Assembly (NCBI RefSeq): GCF_018130215.1
Contig: NZ_JAFCKQ010000033.1
Location: forward strand, 19,325 to 83,324
Length of the DNA: 64,000 bases
Origin: Bradyrhizobium jicamae
GTDB taxonomy: Bacteria; Pseudomonadota; Alphaproteobacteria; Rhizobiales; Xanthobacteraceae
Direction of reading: 5' to 3'
Part shown: positions 16,899-25,122 of the stretch, piece by piece
Numbering within the stretch: position 1 is the first letter of the stretch
How the letters are laid out: every line of letters begins with the position of its first letter
The notes under the pieces: model-generated
Database searches by the model: none
What the model was told of the DNA's origin: nothing
The model's input: only the letters and a program-made list of their open reading frames with translations
Program-made: the position numbers and the translations under genes

Positions 16899-17930
16899 TC
16901 AGTAGTGATCCTCGAAGCGCTTGGCGAGCTCGTCGATGTTCTCCGGCGGCCAGCCCGGCACTTCCATGCCGAGGTGCAGACCCATCTGGGCCAGCACTTC
17001 CTTGATCTCGTTGAGCGACTTGCGGCCGAAGTTCGGGGTGCGGAGCATTTCCGCTTCCGACTTCTGCACGAGGTCGCCGATGTAGACGATGTTGTCGTTC
17101 TTCAGGCAGTTTGCCGAACGCACCGACAGCTCGAGTTCGTCGACCTTCTTGAGGAATGCCGGGTTGAAGGCGAGATCGGGGATGATCTCCTGCGCGACTT
17201 CCTTGCGCGGCTCCTCGAAGTTGACGAACACGTTGAGCTGATCCTGCAGGATGCGCGCGGCATAGGCGACGGCATCCTCCGGCGAGATCGCGCCGTTGGT
17301 CTCGATCGTCATGGTCAGCTTGTCGTAGTCGAGGATCTGGCCCTCACGGGTGTTCTCGACCTTGTAGGAGACCTTGCGAACCGGCGAGAACAGGCTGTCG
17401 ACCGGGATCAGGCCGATCGGGGCGTCCTCGGGACGGTTGCGCTCGGCGGCGACGTAGCCCTTGCCGGTCGTGACCGTGAACTCCATGCGGATCTCGGCGC
17501 CGTCGTCCAGCGTGCAGAGCTGCAGGTCGGGGTTGAGCACCACGACGTCGCCGACGGTCTGGATGTCGCCGGCGGTGACGGCGCCCGGGCCTTGCTTCTT
17601 CACGACCATGCGCTTGGGGCCTTCGCCCTGCATCTTGATCGCGATGTCCTTGATGTTGAGGACGATGTCGGTGACGTCCTCACGGACGCCGGCGATCGAG
17701 GAGAACTCGTGCAGCACGCCGTCGATGTGCACCGACTGCACCGCCGCGCCCTGCAGCGAGGACAGCAGGATGCGGCGCAGCGCGTTGCCGAGCGTCTGGC
17801 CGAAGCCACGCTCGAGCGGCTCGGCGACGACGGTGGCGAACCGGCTCGCGTCCGAGCCCGGCGTCACCTGCAGCTTGTTCGGTCGAATGAGTTCTTGCCA
17901 ATTCTTCTGGATCGTCACTGTTTCACCCAT
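16899..17930 (-). CDS. rpoA: DNA-directed RNA polymerase subunit alpha
   Basis: The 343-residue alpha subunit has an N-terminal dimerisation/assembly domain (residues 1 to about 240, with PLERGFGQTLGNALRRILLSS) and a linker. The C-terminal domain contacts UP elements and activators (LSVRSANCLKNDNIVYIGDL, RTPNFGRKSLNEI). The Arg of SVRSANCLK matches the DNA-contacting Arg265 of E. coli. It is third in the alpha operon, and terminator-like hairpins sit on both sides of it. Confidence 0.99.
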   Translation of the reverse strand: MGETVTIQKNWQELIRPNKLQVTPGSDASRFATVVAEPLERGFGQTLGNALRRILLSSLQGAAVQSVHIDGVLHEFSSIAGVREDVTDIVLNIKDIAIKMQGEGPKRMVVKKQGPGAVTAGDIQTVGDVVVLNPDLQLCTLDDGAEIRMEFTVTTGKGYVAAERNRPEDAPIGLIPVDSLFSPVRKVSYKVENTREGQILDYDKLTMTIETNGAISPEDAVAYAARILQDQLNVFVNFEEPRKEVAQEIIPDLAFNPAFLKKVDELELSVRSANCLKNDNIVYIGDLVQKSEAEMLRTPNFGRKSLNEIKEVLAQMGLHLGMEVPGWPPENIDELAKRFEDHY

Positions 17931-17992
17931 GTGCCGGTGGAGTGGATGGACCCGGCGTTGGAGATCGCGGAACAGTCCGCGCGGTCAATTCC

Positions 17993-18027
17993 AAAAACGA
18001 TCGCAGGGCGGCCGAGGCCGCCCGCGA
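17993..18027 (-). terminator. Terminator-like hairpin with U tract between rpsK and rpoA
   Basis: Seven bases after the rpsK stop a 7-8-bp G+C stem (18006-18013 with 18016-18023) is extended by four outer pairs (18001-18004 with 18024-18027). Three bases later on the minus strand comes a run of five U (17993-17997). It looks like an attenuator before rpoA. Confidence 0.75.
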
Positions 18028-18033
18028 CTTCGA

Positions 18034-18423
18034 TCAGACGCGCCGGCGCTTGCGCGGGCGGCAGCCATTGTGCGGGATCGTGGTCACGTCGCGGATCGAG
18101 GTGACGGTGAAGCCCGCAGCCTGCAGCGCGCGAAGCGCCGATTCCCGGCCCGAACCCGGGCCGGCCACTTCGACCTCCAGCGTGCGCATGCCGTGTTCCT
18201 GCGCCTTCTTGGAGACGTCTTCGGCCGCGACCTGCGCGGCATAGGGGGTCGACTTGCGCGAGCCCTTGAAGCCCATGGTGCCGGCGGACGACCAGGCGAT
18301 CGTGTTGCCCTGCGCGTCGGTGATGGTGATGGTCGTGTTGTTGAACGACGAATTCACATGCGCGATGCCGGAGGCGATGTTCTTGCGTTCGCGACGGCGG
18401 ACGCGGGTGGCTTCCTTGCCCAT
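18034..18423 (-). CDS. rpsK: 30S ribosomal protein S11
   Basis: The 129-residue protein starts MGKEATRVRRRERKNIASGI, and AGGAAAGG before this ATG fixes the start eight codons inside the open frame. The S11 signatures HVNSSFNNTTITITDAQGN and HNGCRPRKRRRV are intact. S11 lies on the platform of the small subunit, near S7 and S18. It is the second gene of the alpha operon. Confidence 0.98.
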   Translation of the reverse strand: MGKEATRVRRRERKNIASGIAHVNSSFNNTTITITDAQGNTIAWSSAGTMGFKGSRKSTPYAAQVAAEDVSKKAQEHGMRTLEVEVAGPGSGRESALRALQAAGFTVTSIRDVTTIPHNGCRPRKRRRV

Positions 18424-18481
18424 TTCTAACCTTTCCTGTGATCTCAAGCGCCGCCGTAGTGCCAGCGGCTACACCAAAAAA

Positions 18482-18546
18482 ACGAATGGCGAGTGGTGAA
18501 TAGCGAATGGATCAATCCGCTATTCCCTACCCGCTGTTCGCGAATC
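18482..18546. repeat. Dispersed imperfect palindromic repeat, copy 1 (rpsK/rpsM gap)
   Basis: The gap between rpsM and rpsK is filled by an imperfect inverted repeat built from iterated GCGAAT/GCGAGT-like units (for example GAATGGCGAGTGG and GAATAGCGAATGGATC). The same sequence type occurs at 31056-31126. It looks like a small non-coding mobile palindrome (REP/MITE-like). Confidence 0.75.
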
Positions 18547-18915
18547 TTACTTCTTCTTGCCGGCGATCGCCTTGGCCGGCCCCTTGCGCGTACGCGCATT
18601 GGTGTGGGTGCGCTGGCCGCGCACCGGCAGACCGCGGCGATGACGCAGGCCGCGATAGCAGCCGAGGTCCATCAGCCGCTTGATGTTGATGCCGACCTCG
18701 CGACGCAGATCGCCCTCGACCAGATAGTCGCGGTCGATGACTTCGCGGATCTGCAGCACTTCCTGGTCGGTCAGCTGGCTGACGCGACGGTCGAGCGGAA
18801 TCTTCACCTTCTCCATGATTTCGGCGGCGTTCTTCTGGCCGATGCCATGGATGTACTGAAGCGCGATCAGCACGCGCTTGTTGGTCGGAATGTTGACGCC
18901 GGCAATACGGGCCAC
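18547..18915 (-). CDS. rpsM: 30S ribosomal protein S13
   Basis: The 122-residue protein is MARIAGVNIPTNKRVLIALQ, encoded from a GTG start (18913-18915) with AGGAGA upstream. The helix-two-turn-helix region and the basic tail RTHTNARTRKGPAKAIAGKKK contact 16S rRNA and the P-site tRNA. It is first in the alpha operon; a good promoter (19072-19099) precedes it at the end of adk. Confidence 0.98.
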   Translation of the reverse strand: MARIAGVNIPTNKRVLIALQYIHGIGQKNAAEIMEKVKIPLDRRVSQLTDQEVLQIREVIDRDYLVEGDLRREVGINIKRLMDLGCYRGLRHRRGLPVRGQRTHTNARTRKGPAKAIAGKKK

Positions 18916-19071
18916 GGACTTCTCTCCTGTCGCCGATCCCTCACGGATACGGACTGCTCAAGTTCTTGCTACTGCGGGCTTGTGTCCACAAACGCGAACA
19001 CGACGCCCTTCCCCTCATGTCCTTCGGGGCCCGGCATCGTCATAAAACTATCCAACTTGGATGCGGGGCTT

Positions 19072-19099
19072 ATTAAAGGATTCATGTCGGTTTCGTCAA
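19072..19099 (-). promoter_or_regulatory. Promoter of the rpsM-rpsK-rpoA-rplQ operon
   Basis: On the minus strand TTGACG (19094-19099) is followed after 16 bases by TTTAAT (19072-19077). This sigma70-like pair lies 7 bases past the adk stop, giving a leader of about 150 bases before rpsM. It suggests that the alpha operon is transcribed independently of the spc genes. Confidence 0.75.
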
Positions 19100-19105
19100 C
19101 CGCTC

Positions 19106-19945
19106 CTAGCGCTTAGCTCGCTTTTTCGTGAGCTTTTTTGCAGGCTTTTTGGCGGCTTTCGCCCCCTTCCGGGCACTTGCGGCGCGGGCGACCTTCTTTG
19201 CGGGCTTCTTTGCCGCTTTTGCCTTGGAGACCGCCTTGGCGGCCTTCCGGGCCGATCCTGTGGCCTTTTTGGCCGATTTGACCGGTTTCTTGGCTGCCTT
19301 CTTGGCCGTCTTGGCGGCCTTCACGCTTTTGGCAGGCTCGTGGTCCTTCGGTTCCAGCGCACCGATGGCGCCAAGGATCCGGTTGATATCGCGGGTGACG
19401 TGCTCGATGGTCATCATTCCATCGACGGTCAGGAGCTTGCGCCGCTCGGAGTAGTAGTGAATCAGCGGCTCGGTCAGGGAGCGGTACTGGGCCAGGCGCT
19501 TGCTCAGCACCTCCGGCGTATCGTCGAGCCGCACCTCCTCGCCGCGCGCCCGGGTCTCCTCGGCACGCTTCTCGACGCGATCCAATAGCGCGCTCTCGTT
19601 GACGCGGAGCTCGACGACGGCATCGAGCTTGAGGTGCTTCTTCTTCAGGAGCTCATCCAGCGCCGCCGCCTGCGGCACCGTGCGCGGGAACCCGTCGAGG
19701 ATGAAGCCCTTCCTGGCGTCGTCCTGCTCGATGCGGTCGGCGATGATACCCACCACGACCTCGTCGGGGACGAGGCCTCCATTGGACATGATCTCCCTGG
19801 CCTGCAGACCGATCGGAGTTCCAGCGGCCACCGCGGCACGGAGCATTTCGCCGGTCGAGAGCTGAACGATGCCGTGCTTGTGGACCAGCCGCTGCGCCTG
19901 GGTTCCCTTGCCCGAGCCCGGCGGCCCCAAAAGGATCAATCTCAT
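19106..19945 (-). CDS. adk: Adenylate kinase with Lys/Ala-rich C-terminal extension
   Basis: Adenylate kinase interconverts 2 ADP with ATP and AMP. Residues 1-200 are the complete enzyme: P-loop GPPGSGKGT (7-15), AMP site LSTGEML, DGFPRT (84-89). A short LID lacks the four-Cys zinc insert (RGEEVRLDDTPEVLSKR). After EPKDHEPAK (about 199-206) some 75 extra residues consist mostly of Lys and Ala in KAAKK-type repeats, ending KKLTKKRAKR. This tail resembles histone H1 and other bacterial AK-rich DNA-binding tails and is absent from E. coli Adk. The gene follows secY by 73 bp, as in the standard spc operon. Confidence 0.96.
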   Translation of the reverse strand: MRLILLGPPGSGKGTQAQRLVHKHGIVQLSTGEMLRAAVAAGTPIGLQAREIMSNGGLVPDEVVVGIIADRIEQDDARKGFILDGFPRTVPQAAALDELLKKKHLKLDAVVELRVNESALLDRVEKRAEETRARGEEVRLDDTPEVLSKRLAQYRSLTEPLIHYYSERRKLLTVDGMMTIEHVTRDINRILGAIGALEPKDHEPAKSVKAAKTAKKAAKKPVKSAKKATGSARKAAKAVSKAKAAKKPAKKVARAASARKGAKAAKKPAKKLTKKRAKR

Positions 19946-20018
19946 GACTATTTCGCCCCCCGGCTAGGTGAGCGAAAGCCGCGCACCCGTGTTTTGAGTT
20001 TGGAACGGCCGCCCGTGA

Positions 20019-21350
20019 TCAGCGACGACGGCCCCTGAGCTTCGACTTCCTGATCAGCCCTTCATACTGATGGGCGAGCAGATAGCCCTGAACCTGCGCC
20101 ACCGTGTCCATCGTAACGCTGACGACGATCAGCAGCGAAGTGCCACCAAAGTAGAAGGGCACCGAGGCGTAGGAAATCAGAATCTCGGGAATCAGGCAGA
20201 CGATCGCCAGATAAATCGCGCCAAGCACCGTGATGCGCGACAGCACGTAGTCGATATATTCCGCGGTGCGCTCGCCGGGTCGGATGCCCGGGATGAAGCC
20301 GCCGTGCTTCTTCAGGTTGTCCGCGGTCTCGGTCGGGTTGAACACGATCGCGGTGTAGAAGAAGGCGAAGAACACGATCAGCGCCAGATAGAGCACCAGG
20401 AACAGCGGGCGGCCATGGGCGAGCTGGGTGGTGATCCACTGCAGCCACTCCGGCCCCTTGCCGGCGTTGAAGTTCGCAACCGTGGTCGGCAGCAGCAGCA
20501 GCGACGAGGCGAAGATCGGCGGAATCACGCCCGAGGTGTTGAGCTTGAGCGGCAGATGCGAGGACTGGCCCTCGAACATCTTGTTGCCCACCTGGCGCTT
20601 CGGATACTGGATCAGCAGCCGGCGCTGGGCGCGCTCCATGAACACGATGAAGGCGATCACGGCGATCGCCATGACGATGACGATCAGGATCAGGCCGGTC
20701 GACATCGCGCCCTGGCGGCCGAGTTCCAGCATGTTGGCGAGCGCCGATGGCAGTTCGGCGACGATGCCGGACAGGATGATCAGGGAGATGCCGTTGCCGA
20801 TGCCGCGCGAGGTGATCTGCTCGCCGAGCCACATCAGGAACATGGTGCCGCCGGTCAGCGTGACCGCGGTCGAGAGGCGGAAGAACAAGCCGGGGTCGCT
20901 GACGACATTGCCGGCGCCCTCGAGGCCGACCGCGATACCGTAGGACTGGAACGCGGCCAGGATCACCGTCAGATAGCGGGTGTACTGGTTCAGCGTCTTG
21001 CGGCCCGCCTCGCCTTCCTTCTTCAGCGACTCCAGCTGCGGCGAAACCGTCGTCAGCAGCTGGATGATGATCGATGCCGAGATGTACGGCATGATGTTCA
21101 GCGCGAAGATCGCCATGCGGTGAATGCCGCCGCCGGCGAACATGTTGAACATGCCGAGGATGCCGCCCGCCTGGGTGCGGAACACCTGTTCCCAGATGTT
21201 GGGATCGATGCCCGGCAGCGGGATGTAGGTGCCGAGCCGATAAACAAGCAGCGCACCCAGCGTGAACCAGATGCGCTTCTTCAGCTCGTCGGCCTTGCCG
21301 AGCGCTGCAAAATTCAGGTTGGCTGCAAGTTGTTCGGCTGCTGAGACCAT
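20019..21350 (-). CDS. secY: Protein translocase subunit SecY
   Basis: The 443-residue channel protein has ten hydrophobic helices. SecY marks include the TYIPLPGIDP loop near the N-terminus, GIGNGISLIILSGIV in the middle, and KKHGGFIPGIRPG in the cytosolic C5 loop that docks the ribosome and SecA. It is the pore of the Sec translocon with SecE (encoded at 57413-57604) and SecG. A 145-bp gap with a strong hairpin separates it from rplO upstream. Confidence 0.99.
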   Translation of the reverse strand: MVSAAEQLAANLNFAALGKADELKKRIWFTLGALLVYRLGTYIPLPGIDPNIWEQVFRTQAGGILGMFNMFAGGGIHRMAIFALNIMPYISASIIIQLLTTVSPQLESLKKEGEAGRKTLNQYTRYLTVILAAFQSYGIAVGLEGAGNVVSDPGLFFRLSTAVTLTGGTMFLMWLGEQITSRGIGNGISLIILSGIVAELPSALANMLELGRQGAMSTGLILIVIVMAIAVIAFIVFMERAQRRLLIQYPKRQVGNKMFEGQSSHLPLKLNTSGVIPPIFASSLLLLPTTVANFNAGKGPEWLQWITTQLAHGRPLFLVLYLALIVFFAFFYTAIVFNPTETADNLKKHGGFIPGIRPGERTAEYIDYVLSRITVLGAIYLAIVCLIPEILISYASVPFYFGGTSLLIVVSVTMDTVAQVQGYLLAHQYEGLIRKSKLRGRRR

Positions 21351-21460
21351 GTTTCGGCTTTCTCCCGGAGCCCCCTTCGCCGAGGTCCCGGCAGGACCAT
21401 CGGCAGACGCCGGACATTATCTGGTGCTCGGCCTCGATAAGTCCATTACTCGATCGGCGG

Positions 21461-21485
21461 ATTGCCCGCGGAGGCCGCGGGCAAT
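21461..21485 (-). other. Strong hairpin between rplO and secY
   Basis: An 11-bp perfect stem (21461-21471 with 21475-21485) with a 3-base loop starts 10 bases after the rplO stop. No U tract follows on the minus strand. It is more likely an RNA-stability or processing element than a simple terminator. Confidence 0.8.
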
Positions 21486-21495
21486 GACGCAGATG

Positions 21496-21981
21496 TTACG
21501 CCGCCGCGCCTTCTTCCTTGGCGGGCGCCAGGACCTTGACCGAGCCGCCGGCCTTCTCGACCGCGGCAATGGCCGACTTGGAGGCGCCGTGCACCTCGAT
21601 GGTCAGCTTGGCCTTGATCTCGCCACGGCCGAGCAGCCGGAGGCCGTCCTTGGCGCGGCGCAGCACGCCGGCCTTGACCAGCGATTCGGCGGTCACGGTC
21701 GCGGTCGTGTCGACCAGCTTGTTGTCGATCGCTTCCTGCAGACGGTCGAGATTGATCTCGGCGAAGTCGAGCCGGAAGATGTTGTTGAAACCGCGCTTCG
21801 GCAGACGGCGATGCATCGGCATCTGGCCGCCTTCGAAACCCTTGATACGGACGCCGGAACGCGCGGTCTGGCCCTTGCCGCCGCGGCCCGACGTCTTGCC
21901 CTTGCCGGAACCGATGCCGCGACCGACACGCATGCGCTTCTTGCGCGAGCCGGCGTTGTCGGCGATATCGCTGAGCTTCAT
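21496..21981 (-). CDS. rplO: 50S ribosomal protein L15
   Basis: The 161-residue protein opens MKLSDIADNAGSRKKRMRVG and has the Gly/Lys-rich rRNA-threading arm GRGIGSGKGKTSGRGGKGQ and PMHRRLPKRGF. The C-terminus EEGAAA is a short extension. L15 binds 23S rRNA late in assembly. It is followed at 21 bp upstream by rpmD, as in other spc operons. Confidence 0.98.
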   Translation of the reverse strand: MKLSDIADNAGSRKKRMRVGRGIGSGKGKTSGRGGKGQTARSGVRIKGFEGGQMPMHRRLPKRGFNNIFRLDFAEINLDRLQEAIDNKLVDTTATVTAESLVKAGVLRRAKDGLRLLGRGEIKAKLTIEVHGASKSAIAAVEKAGGSVKVLAPAKEEGAAA

Positions 21982-22002
21982 CGCCCTTCTCCTATGTCTT
22001 GC

Positions 22003-22206
22003 TTACTCGCCGATAACGCGGACGAGGTGATGGACCTTGTTGATCATGCCGCGAACCTCAGGGGTGTCCCGCAGTTCGGAAACCCGGCCGATCTTGTTGA
22101 GCTTGAGGCCGATCAGCGTCGAACGCTGCGAGTGATGGCGGCGGATTGCGCTGCCGATCTGCTCGACCTTGATCGTTTTGCTGGCCGTCTCGTTGGCCTT
22201 GGCCAT
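22003..22206 (-). CDS. rpmD: 50S ribosomal protein L30
   Basis: The 67-residue small ribosomal protein has IKVEQIGSAIRRHHSQRSTL and LKLNKIGRVSELRDTPEVRG, matching bacterial L30. It lies between rpsE and rplO in the expected order. Confidence 0.97.
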   Translation of the reverse strand: MAKANETASKTIKVEQIGSAIRRHHSQRSTLIGLKLNKIGRVSELRDTPEVRGMINKVHHLVRVIGE

Positions 22207-22245
22207 GACAGTAACTCCAAATAGCGCGCAGGCTTGTCGCGCGGG

Positions 22246-22821
22246 TTATTCCGCCACCGCTTCGGCGTCGCCGCCGACGCGGCGCGACTGCAGGGTGGAG
22301 ACCTTGATGTTGCGGCGCGCGGCCACCGATCGCGGCGAATCCTGATGCTTCAGCGCGTCGAAAGTGGCGCGAACCATGTTGTAGGGATTCGACGAGCCGA
22401 TCGACTTCGCCACCACGTCCTGGATGCCGAGCGTCTCGAACACCGCGCGCATCGGGCCGCCGGCGATGATGCCGGTACCGGCCGGAGCGGCACGCAGGTA
22501 GACCCGGCCGGCGCCGTGACGGCCGGCGATGTCGTGATGCAGCGTGCGGCCCTCGCGCAGTGCGACGCGGGTCAGGTTGCGCTTGGCCGATTCGGTCGCC
22601 TTGCGGATCGCCTCGGGCACTTCGCGCGCCTTGCCGTGGCCGAAACCGACCCGGCCCTTCTGGTCGCCGATCACGACCAGCGCCGCAAAGCCGAAGCGCT
22701 TGCCGCCCTTGACGACCTTCGCCACGCGATTGATGTGGACGAGCTTGTCGACGAACTCGCTGTCGCGCTCCTCGCGCTCCCTGCTCCGTTCGCGTCCGCC
22801 GCGTTCGCGTTCACCTGCCAT
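22246..22821 (-). CDS. rpsE: 30S ribosomal protein S5
   Basis: The 191-residue protein is started at MAGERERGG; the TTG four codons earlier is unlikely. A charged Arg/Glu leader (about 25 residues) precedes the double-stranded-RNA-binding domain FVDKLVHINRVAKVVKGGKR. The C-terminal domain includes GTGIIAGGPMRAV and LGIQDVVAKSIGSSNPYN. S5 sits at the mRNA entry tunnel and influences decoding accuracy. Confidence 0.98.
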   Translation of the reverse strand: MAGERERGGRERSREREERDSEFVDKLVHINRVAKVVKGGKRFGFAALVVIGDQKGRVGFGHGKAREVPEAIRKATESAKRNLTRVALREGRTLHHDIAGRHGAGRVYLRAAPAGTGIIAGGPMRAVFETLGIQDVVAKSIGSSNPYNMVRATFDALKHQDSPRSVAARRNIKVSTLQSRRVGGDAEAVAE

Positions 22822-22879
22822 GGTGTTTTCCAATCTCTAGGAGGCCTTGCGCCTCTTTCCTCGTAATCGTTCGAATGGT

Positions 22880-23239
22880 TTAGAAGCTCAATCCGCCTTC
22901 GCGGGCCGCATCCGCGAGCGCCTTGACGCGCCCGTGATAGATGTAGGCGCCGCGATCGAACACGACTTCCTTGACACCCTTCTGCGCCGCCCGCTCGGCG
23001 AGCAGCTTGCCCACCGCCTTGGCCGCGTCGATGTCGGCGCCGGTCTTGCCGGCATCGCGCATCGACTTCTCCAGCGACGAGGCCGAGGCCAGCGTCTCGC
23101 CCTTCAGGTCGTCGATGACCTGGGCGTAGATGTGCTTGGACGAGCGGAACACCGACAGCCGCGGACGGCCGCCTGCCGAGCGGCGAAGCGCAAGGCGCAC
23201 GCGCTGCTTGCGCCGGGCATTCGTAACCTTCAGTGACAT
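22880..23239 (-). CDS. rplR: 50S ribosomal protein L18
   Basis: The 119-residue protein has RRKQRVRLALRRSAGGRPRL and RSSKHIYAQVIDD, then VVFDRGAYIYHGRVKALAD and the terminal GGLSF. L18 brings 5S rRNA into the large subunit with L5. Gene order rplF-rplR-rpsE is conserved. Confidence 0.98.
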   Translation of the reverse strand: MSLKVTNARRKQRVRLALRRSAGGRPRLSVFRSSKHIYAQVIDDLKGETLASASSLEKSMRDAGKTGADIDAAKAVGKLLAERAAQKGVKEVVFDRGAYIYHGRVKALADAAREGGLSF

Positions 23240-23250
23240 GACCGGCTCCG

Positions 23251-23784
23251 TTACTTCTTCTTGCCTTCCTTGCGGAAGATGAATTCGTTGGCGTACTTCA
23301 CGCCCTTGCCCTTGTACGGCTCCGGCGGACGGTAGGCGCGGATCTCGGCGGCGACCTGGCCGACGCGCTGCGGATCGTTGCCGGTGATCGTGATCTCGGT
23401 CGGCTTCGGCACCGCGATGGTGATGCCTTCCGGGATCGCGTAGATCACGTCGTGGCTGTAGCCGAGCGCGAGCTGCAGGTTCTTGCCCTGCATCGCGGCG
23501 CGGTAGCCGACGCCGGTGATCTCGAGCTTCTTCTCGAAGCCCTTGGTGACGCCCTCGACGAGGTTGGCGACCTGCGCGCGCGCGGTGCCGTACAGCGCCT
23601 GCGCACGGTTGGTCTCGACGCGCGGGGCGACCTTGATCTGGCCGTTCTCGAACTTCACCTCGACGTCGTCATGTACGACGAACTGAAGCTGGCCTTTCGG
23701 CCCCTTCATCTTCACCGTCTGGCCTTCCACGGTCGCCGTCACACCCGACGGGATCGCCACCGGCCGCTTGCCGATACGTGACAT
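23251..23784 (-). CDS. rplF: 50S ribosomal protein L6
   Basis: The 177-residue protein has the usual two repeated domains: MSRIGKRPVAIPSGVTATVE at the start and the C-terminal signature RPPEPYKGKGVKYANE. L6 lies near the factor-binding site of the large subunit. Spacing of 11-15 bp to both neighbours fits cotranscription. Confidence 0.98.
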   Translation of the reverse strand: MSRIGKRPVAIPSGVTATVEGQTVKMKGPKGQLQFVVHDDVEVKFENGQIKVAPRVETNRAQALYGTARAQVANLVEGVTKGFEKKLEITGVGYRAAMQGKNLQLALGYSHDVIYAIPEGITIAVPKPTEITITGNDPQRVGQVAAEIRAYRPPEPYKGKGVKYANEFIFRKEGKKK

Positions 23785-23799
23785 CGCAAAAATCCTTCC

Positions 23800-24198
23800 T
23801 CAGAACACCGTGAAGAGAACTTCGCCGCCCACATTGGCGTCGCGCGCCTCGTGGTCGGCCATGATTCCCTTCGGCGTCGACAACACCGAAATGCCGAGAC
23901 CGTTGTTCACGCGCGGCAGGTTCTTCACCGAGGCGTAAACGCGGCGGCCCGGCTTCGACACCCGCTCGATCTCGCGGATGACGGGTTCGCCGTCAAAATA
24001 CTTCAGCTCGATCTCGAGCTCGCTGCGGCCCGAGGCATGCTCGACGCTGGCATAGCCACGGATGTAGCCCTCGGCCTTCAGCACCTCGAGCACGTTGGCG
24101 CGCATCTTCGAGCCCGGGCTCGAGACCTTGGACTTCGAACGCATCTGCGCGTTGCGGATGCGGGTGATGAGATCGGAGATCGGATCGTGCGTAGACAT
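23800..24198 (-). CDS. rpsH: 30S ribosomal protein S8
   Basis: The 132-residue protein shows HDPISDLITRIRNAQMRSKS and the C-terminal STPKGIMADHEARDANVGGE signature of S8. S8 binds the central domain of 16S rRNA and, in E. coli, represses the spc operon at rplE. Whether that feedback operates here is not visible. Confidence 0.98.
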   Translation of the reverse strand: MSTHDPISDLITRIRNAQMRSKSKVSSPGSKMRANVLEVLKAEGYIRGYASVEHASGRSELEIELKYFDGEPVIREIERVSKPGRRVYASVKNLPRVNNGLGISVLSTPKGIMADHEARDANVGGEVLFTVF

Positions 24199-24212
24199 GG
24201 TTACGACCCTCC

Positions 24213-24518
24213 TTACCAGCTCGACTTCACGAGCCCGGGAACCAGGCCCTTGGAGCCGAGTTCACGCAGCGCGATGCGCGAGAGCTTGTTCTTGCGGTAG
24301 TTCGAGCGCGGTCGGCCGGTCAGCTCGCAGCGGTTGCGGATCCGCACCGGCGACGAGTTGCGCGGCATCTCGGCGAGCTTCAGCGTCGCCGCGAAGCGCT
24401 CTTCCATCGGCTTGGTCTTGTCGGCGATGATCGCCTTCAGCTTCTCGCGGCGCGGAGCGGCGTTCTTCGCCATCCGCTTGCGCCGGTTGTTCTTCTCGAC
24501 TGAACTCTTCTTTGCCAT
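24213..24518 (-). CDS. rpsN: 30S ribosomal protein S14, zinc-independent long form
   Basis: The 101-residue protein is the C-minus type of S14. It is long and lacks the two CxxC zinc pairs, carrying RCELTGRPRSNYRKNKLSR near its end. It is a late-binding protein of the 30S head. The gene lies between rpsH and rplE in the normal order. Confidence 0.98.
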   Translation of the reverse strand: MAKKSSVEKNNRRKRMAKNAAPRREKLKAIIADKTKPMEERFAATLKLAEMPRNSSPVRIRNRCELTGRPRSNYRKNKLSRIALRELGSKGLVPGLVKSSW

Positions 24519-24564
24519 GCTTGGCTCCTGGGTATCCGCGTTTGAGTGGCTGCTGGTCAGCTAC

Positions 24565-25122
24565 TCACTGCCGGAACGGGAAATTGAATGCGGTCAACAA
24601 GGCACGCGCCTCGTCGTCGGTCTTGGCGGTGGTGCAGACGGTGATGTCCATGCCACGCGCTTCCGAGACCTTGTCGAAGTCGATCTCGGGGAAAATGATG
24701 TGCTCCTTGATGCCGAGCGAATAGTTGCCGCGGCCGTCGAAGCTCTTCGGGTTCAGGCCGCGGAAGTCGCGGACGCGGGGCAGCGCCACGTTCACCAGGC
24801 GGTCGATGAACTCGTACATATGGGTCTTGCGCAGCGTGACCTTGCAGCCGATCGGCTGGTTCTCACGCAGCTTGAAGGTCGCGATCGCAATGCGCGAATA
24901 GGTCACGATCGCCTTCTGGCCGGCGATCTGGGTCAATTCGGCGGCGGCGGTCTCGGCCTTCTTGCGGTCGTTGACGGACTCGCCGACGCCCATGTTGAGC
25001 ACGACCTTGTCCAGGCGCGGAACCTGCATCACGTTGGCATAGCCGAACTTCTCGGTCATCATGCCGCGGATCTTCTTGTCATACTCCGCGCGCAGGCGCG
25101 GCACGTAAGCTGTATCAGCCAT
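24565..25122 (-). CDS. rplE: 50S ribosomal protein L5
   Basis: The 185-residue protein starts MADTAYVPRLRAEYDKKIR; the 32 codons before it belong to the overlapping rplX reading. L5 marks include RLDKVVLNMGVGES and the central YSLGIKEHIIFPEIDFD. It binds 5S rRNA and contacts the P-site tRNA. Its ATG lies inside the last codons of rplX (8-bp overlap), which points to translational coupling. Confidence 0.98.
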   Translation of the reverse strand: MADTAYVPRLRAEYDKKIRGMMTEKFGYANVMQVPRLDKVVLNMGVGESVNDRKKAETAAAELTQIAGQKAIVTYSRIAIATFKLRENQPIGCKVTLRKTHMYEFIDRLVNVALPRVRDFRGLNPKSFDGRGNYSLGIKEHIIFPEIDFDKVSEARGMDITVCTTAKTDDEARALLTAFNFPFRQ

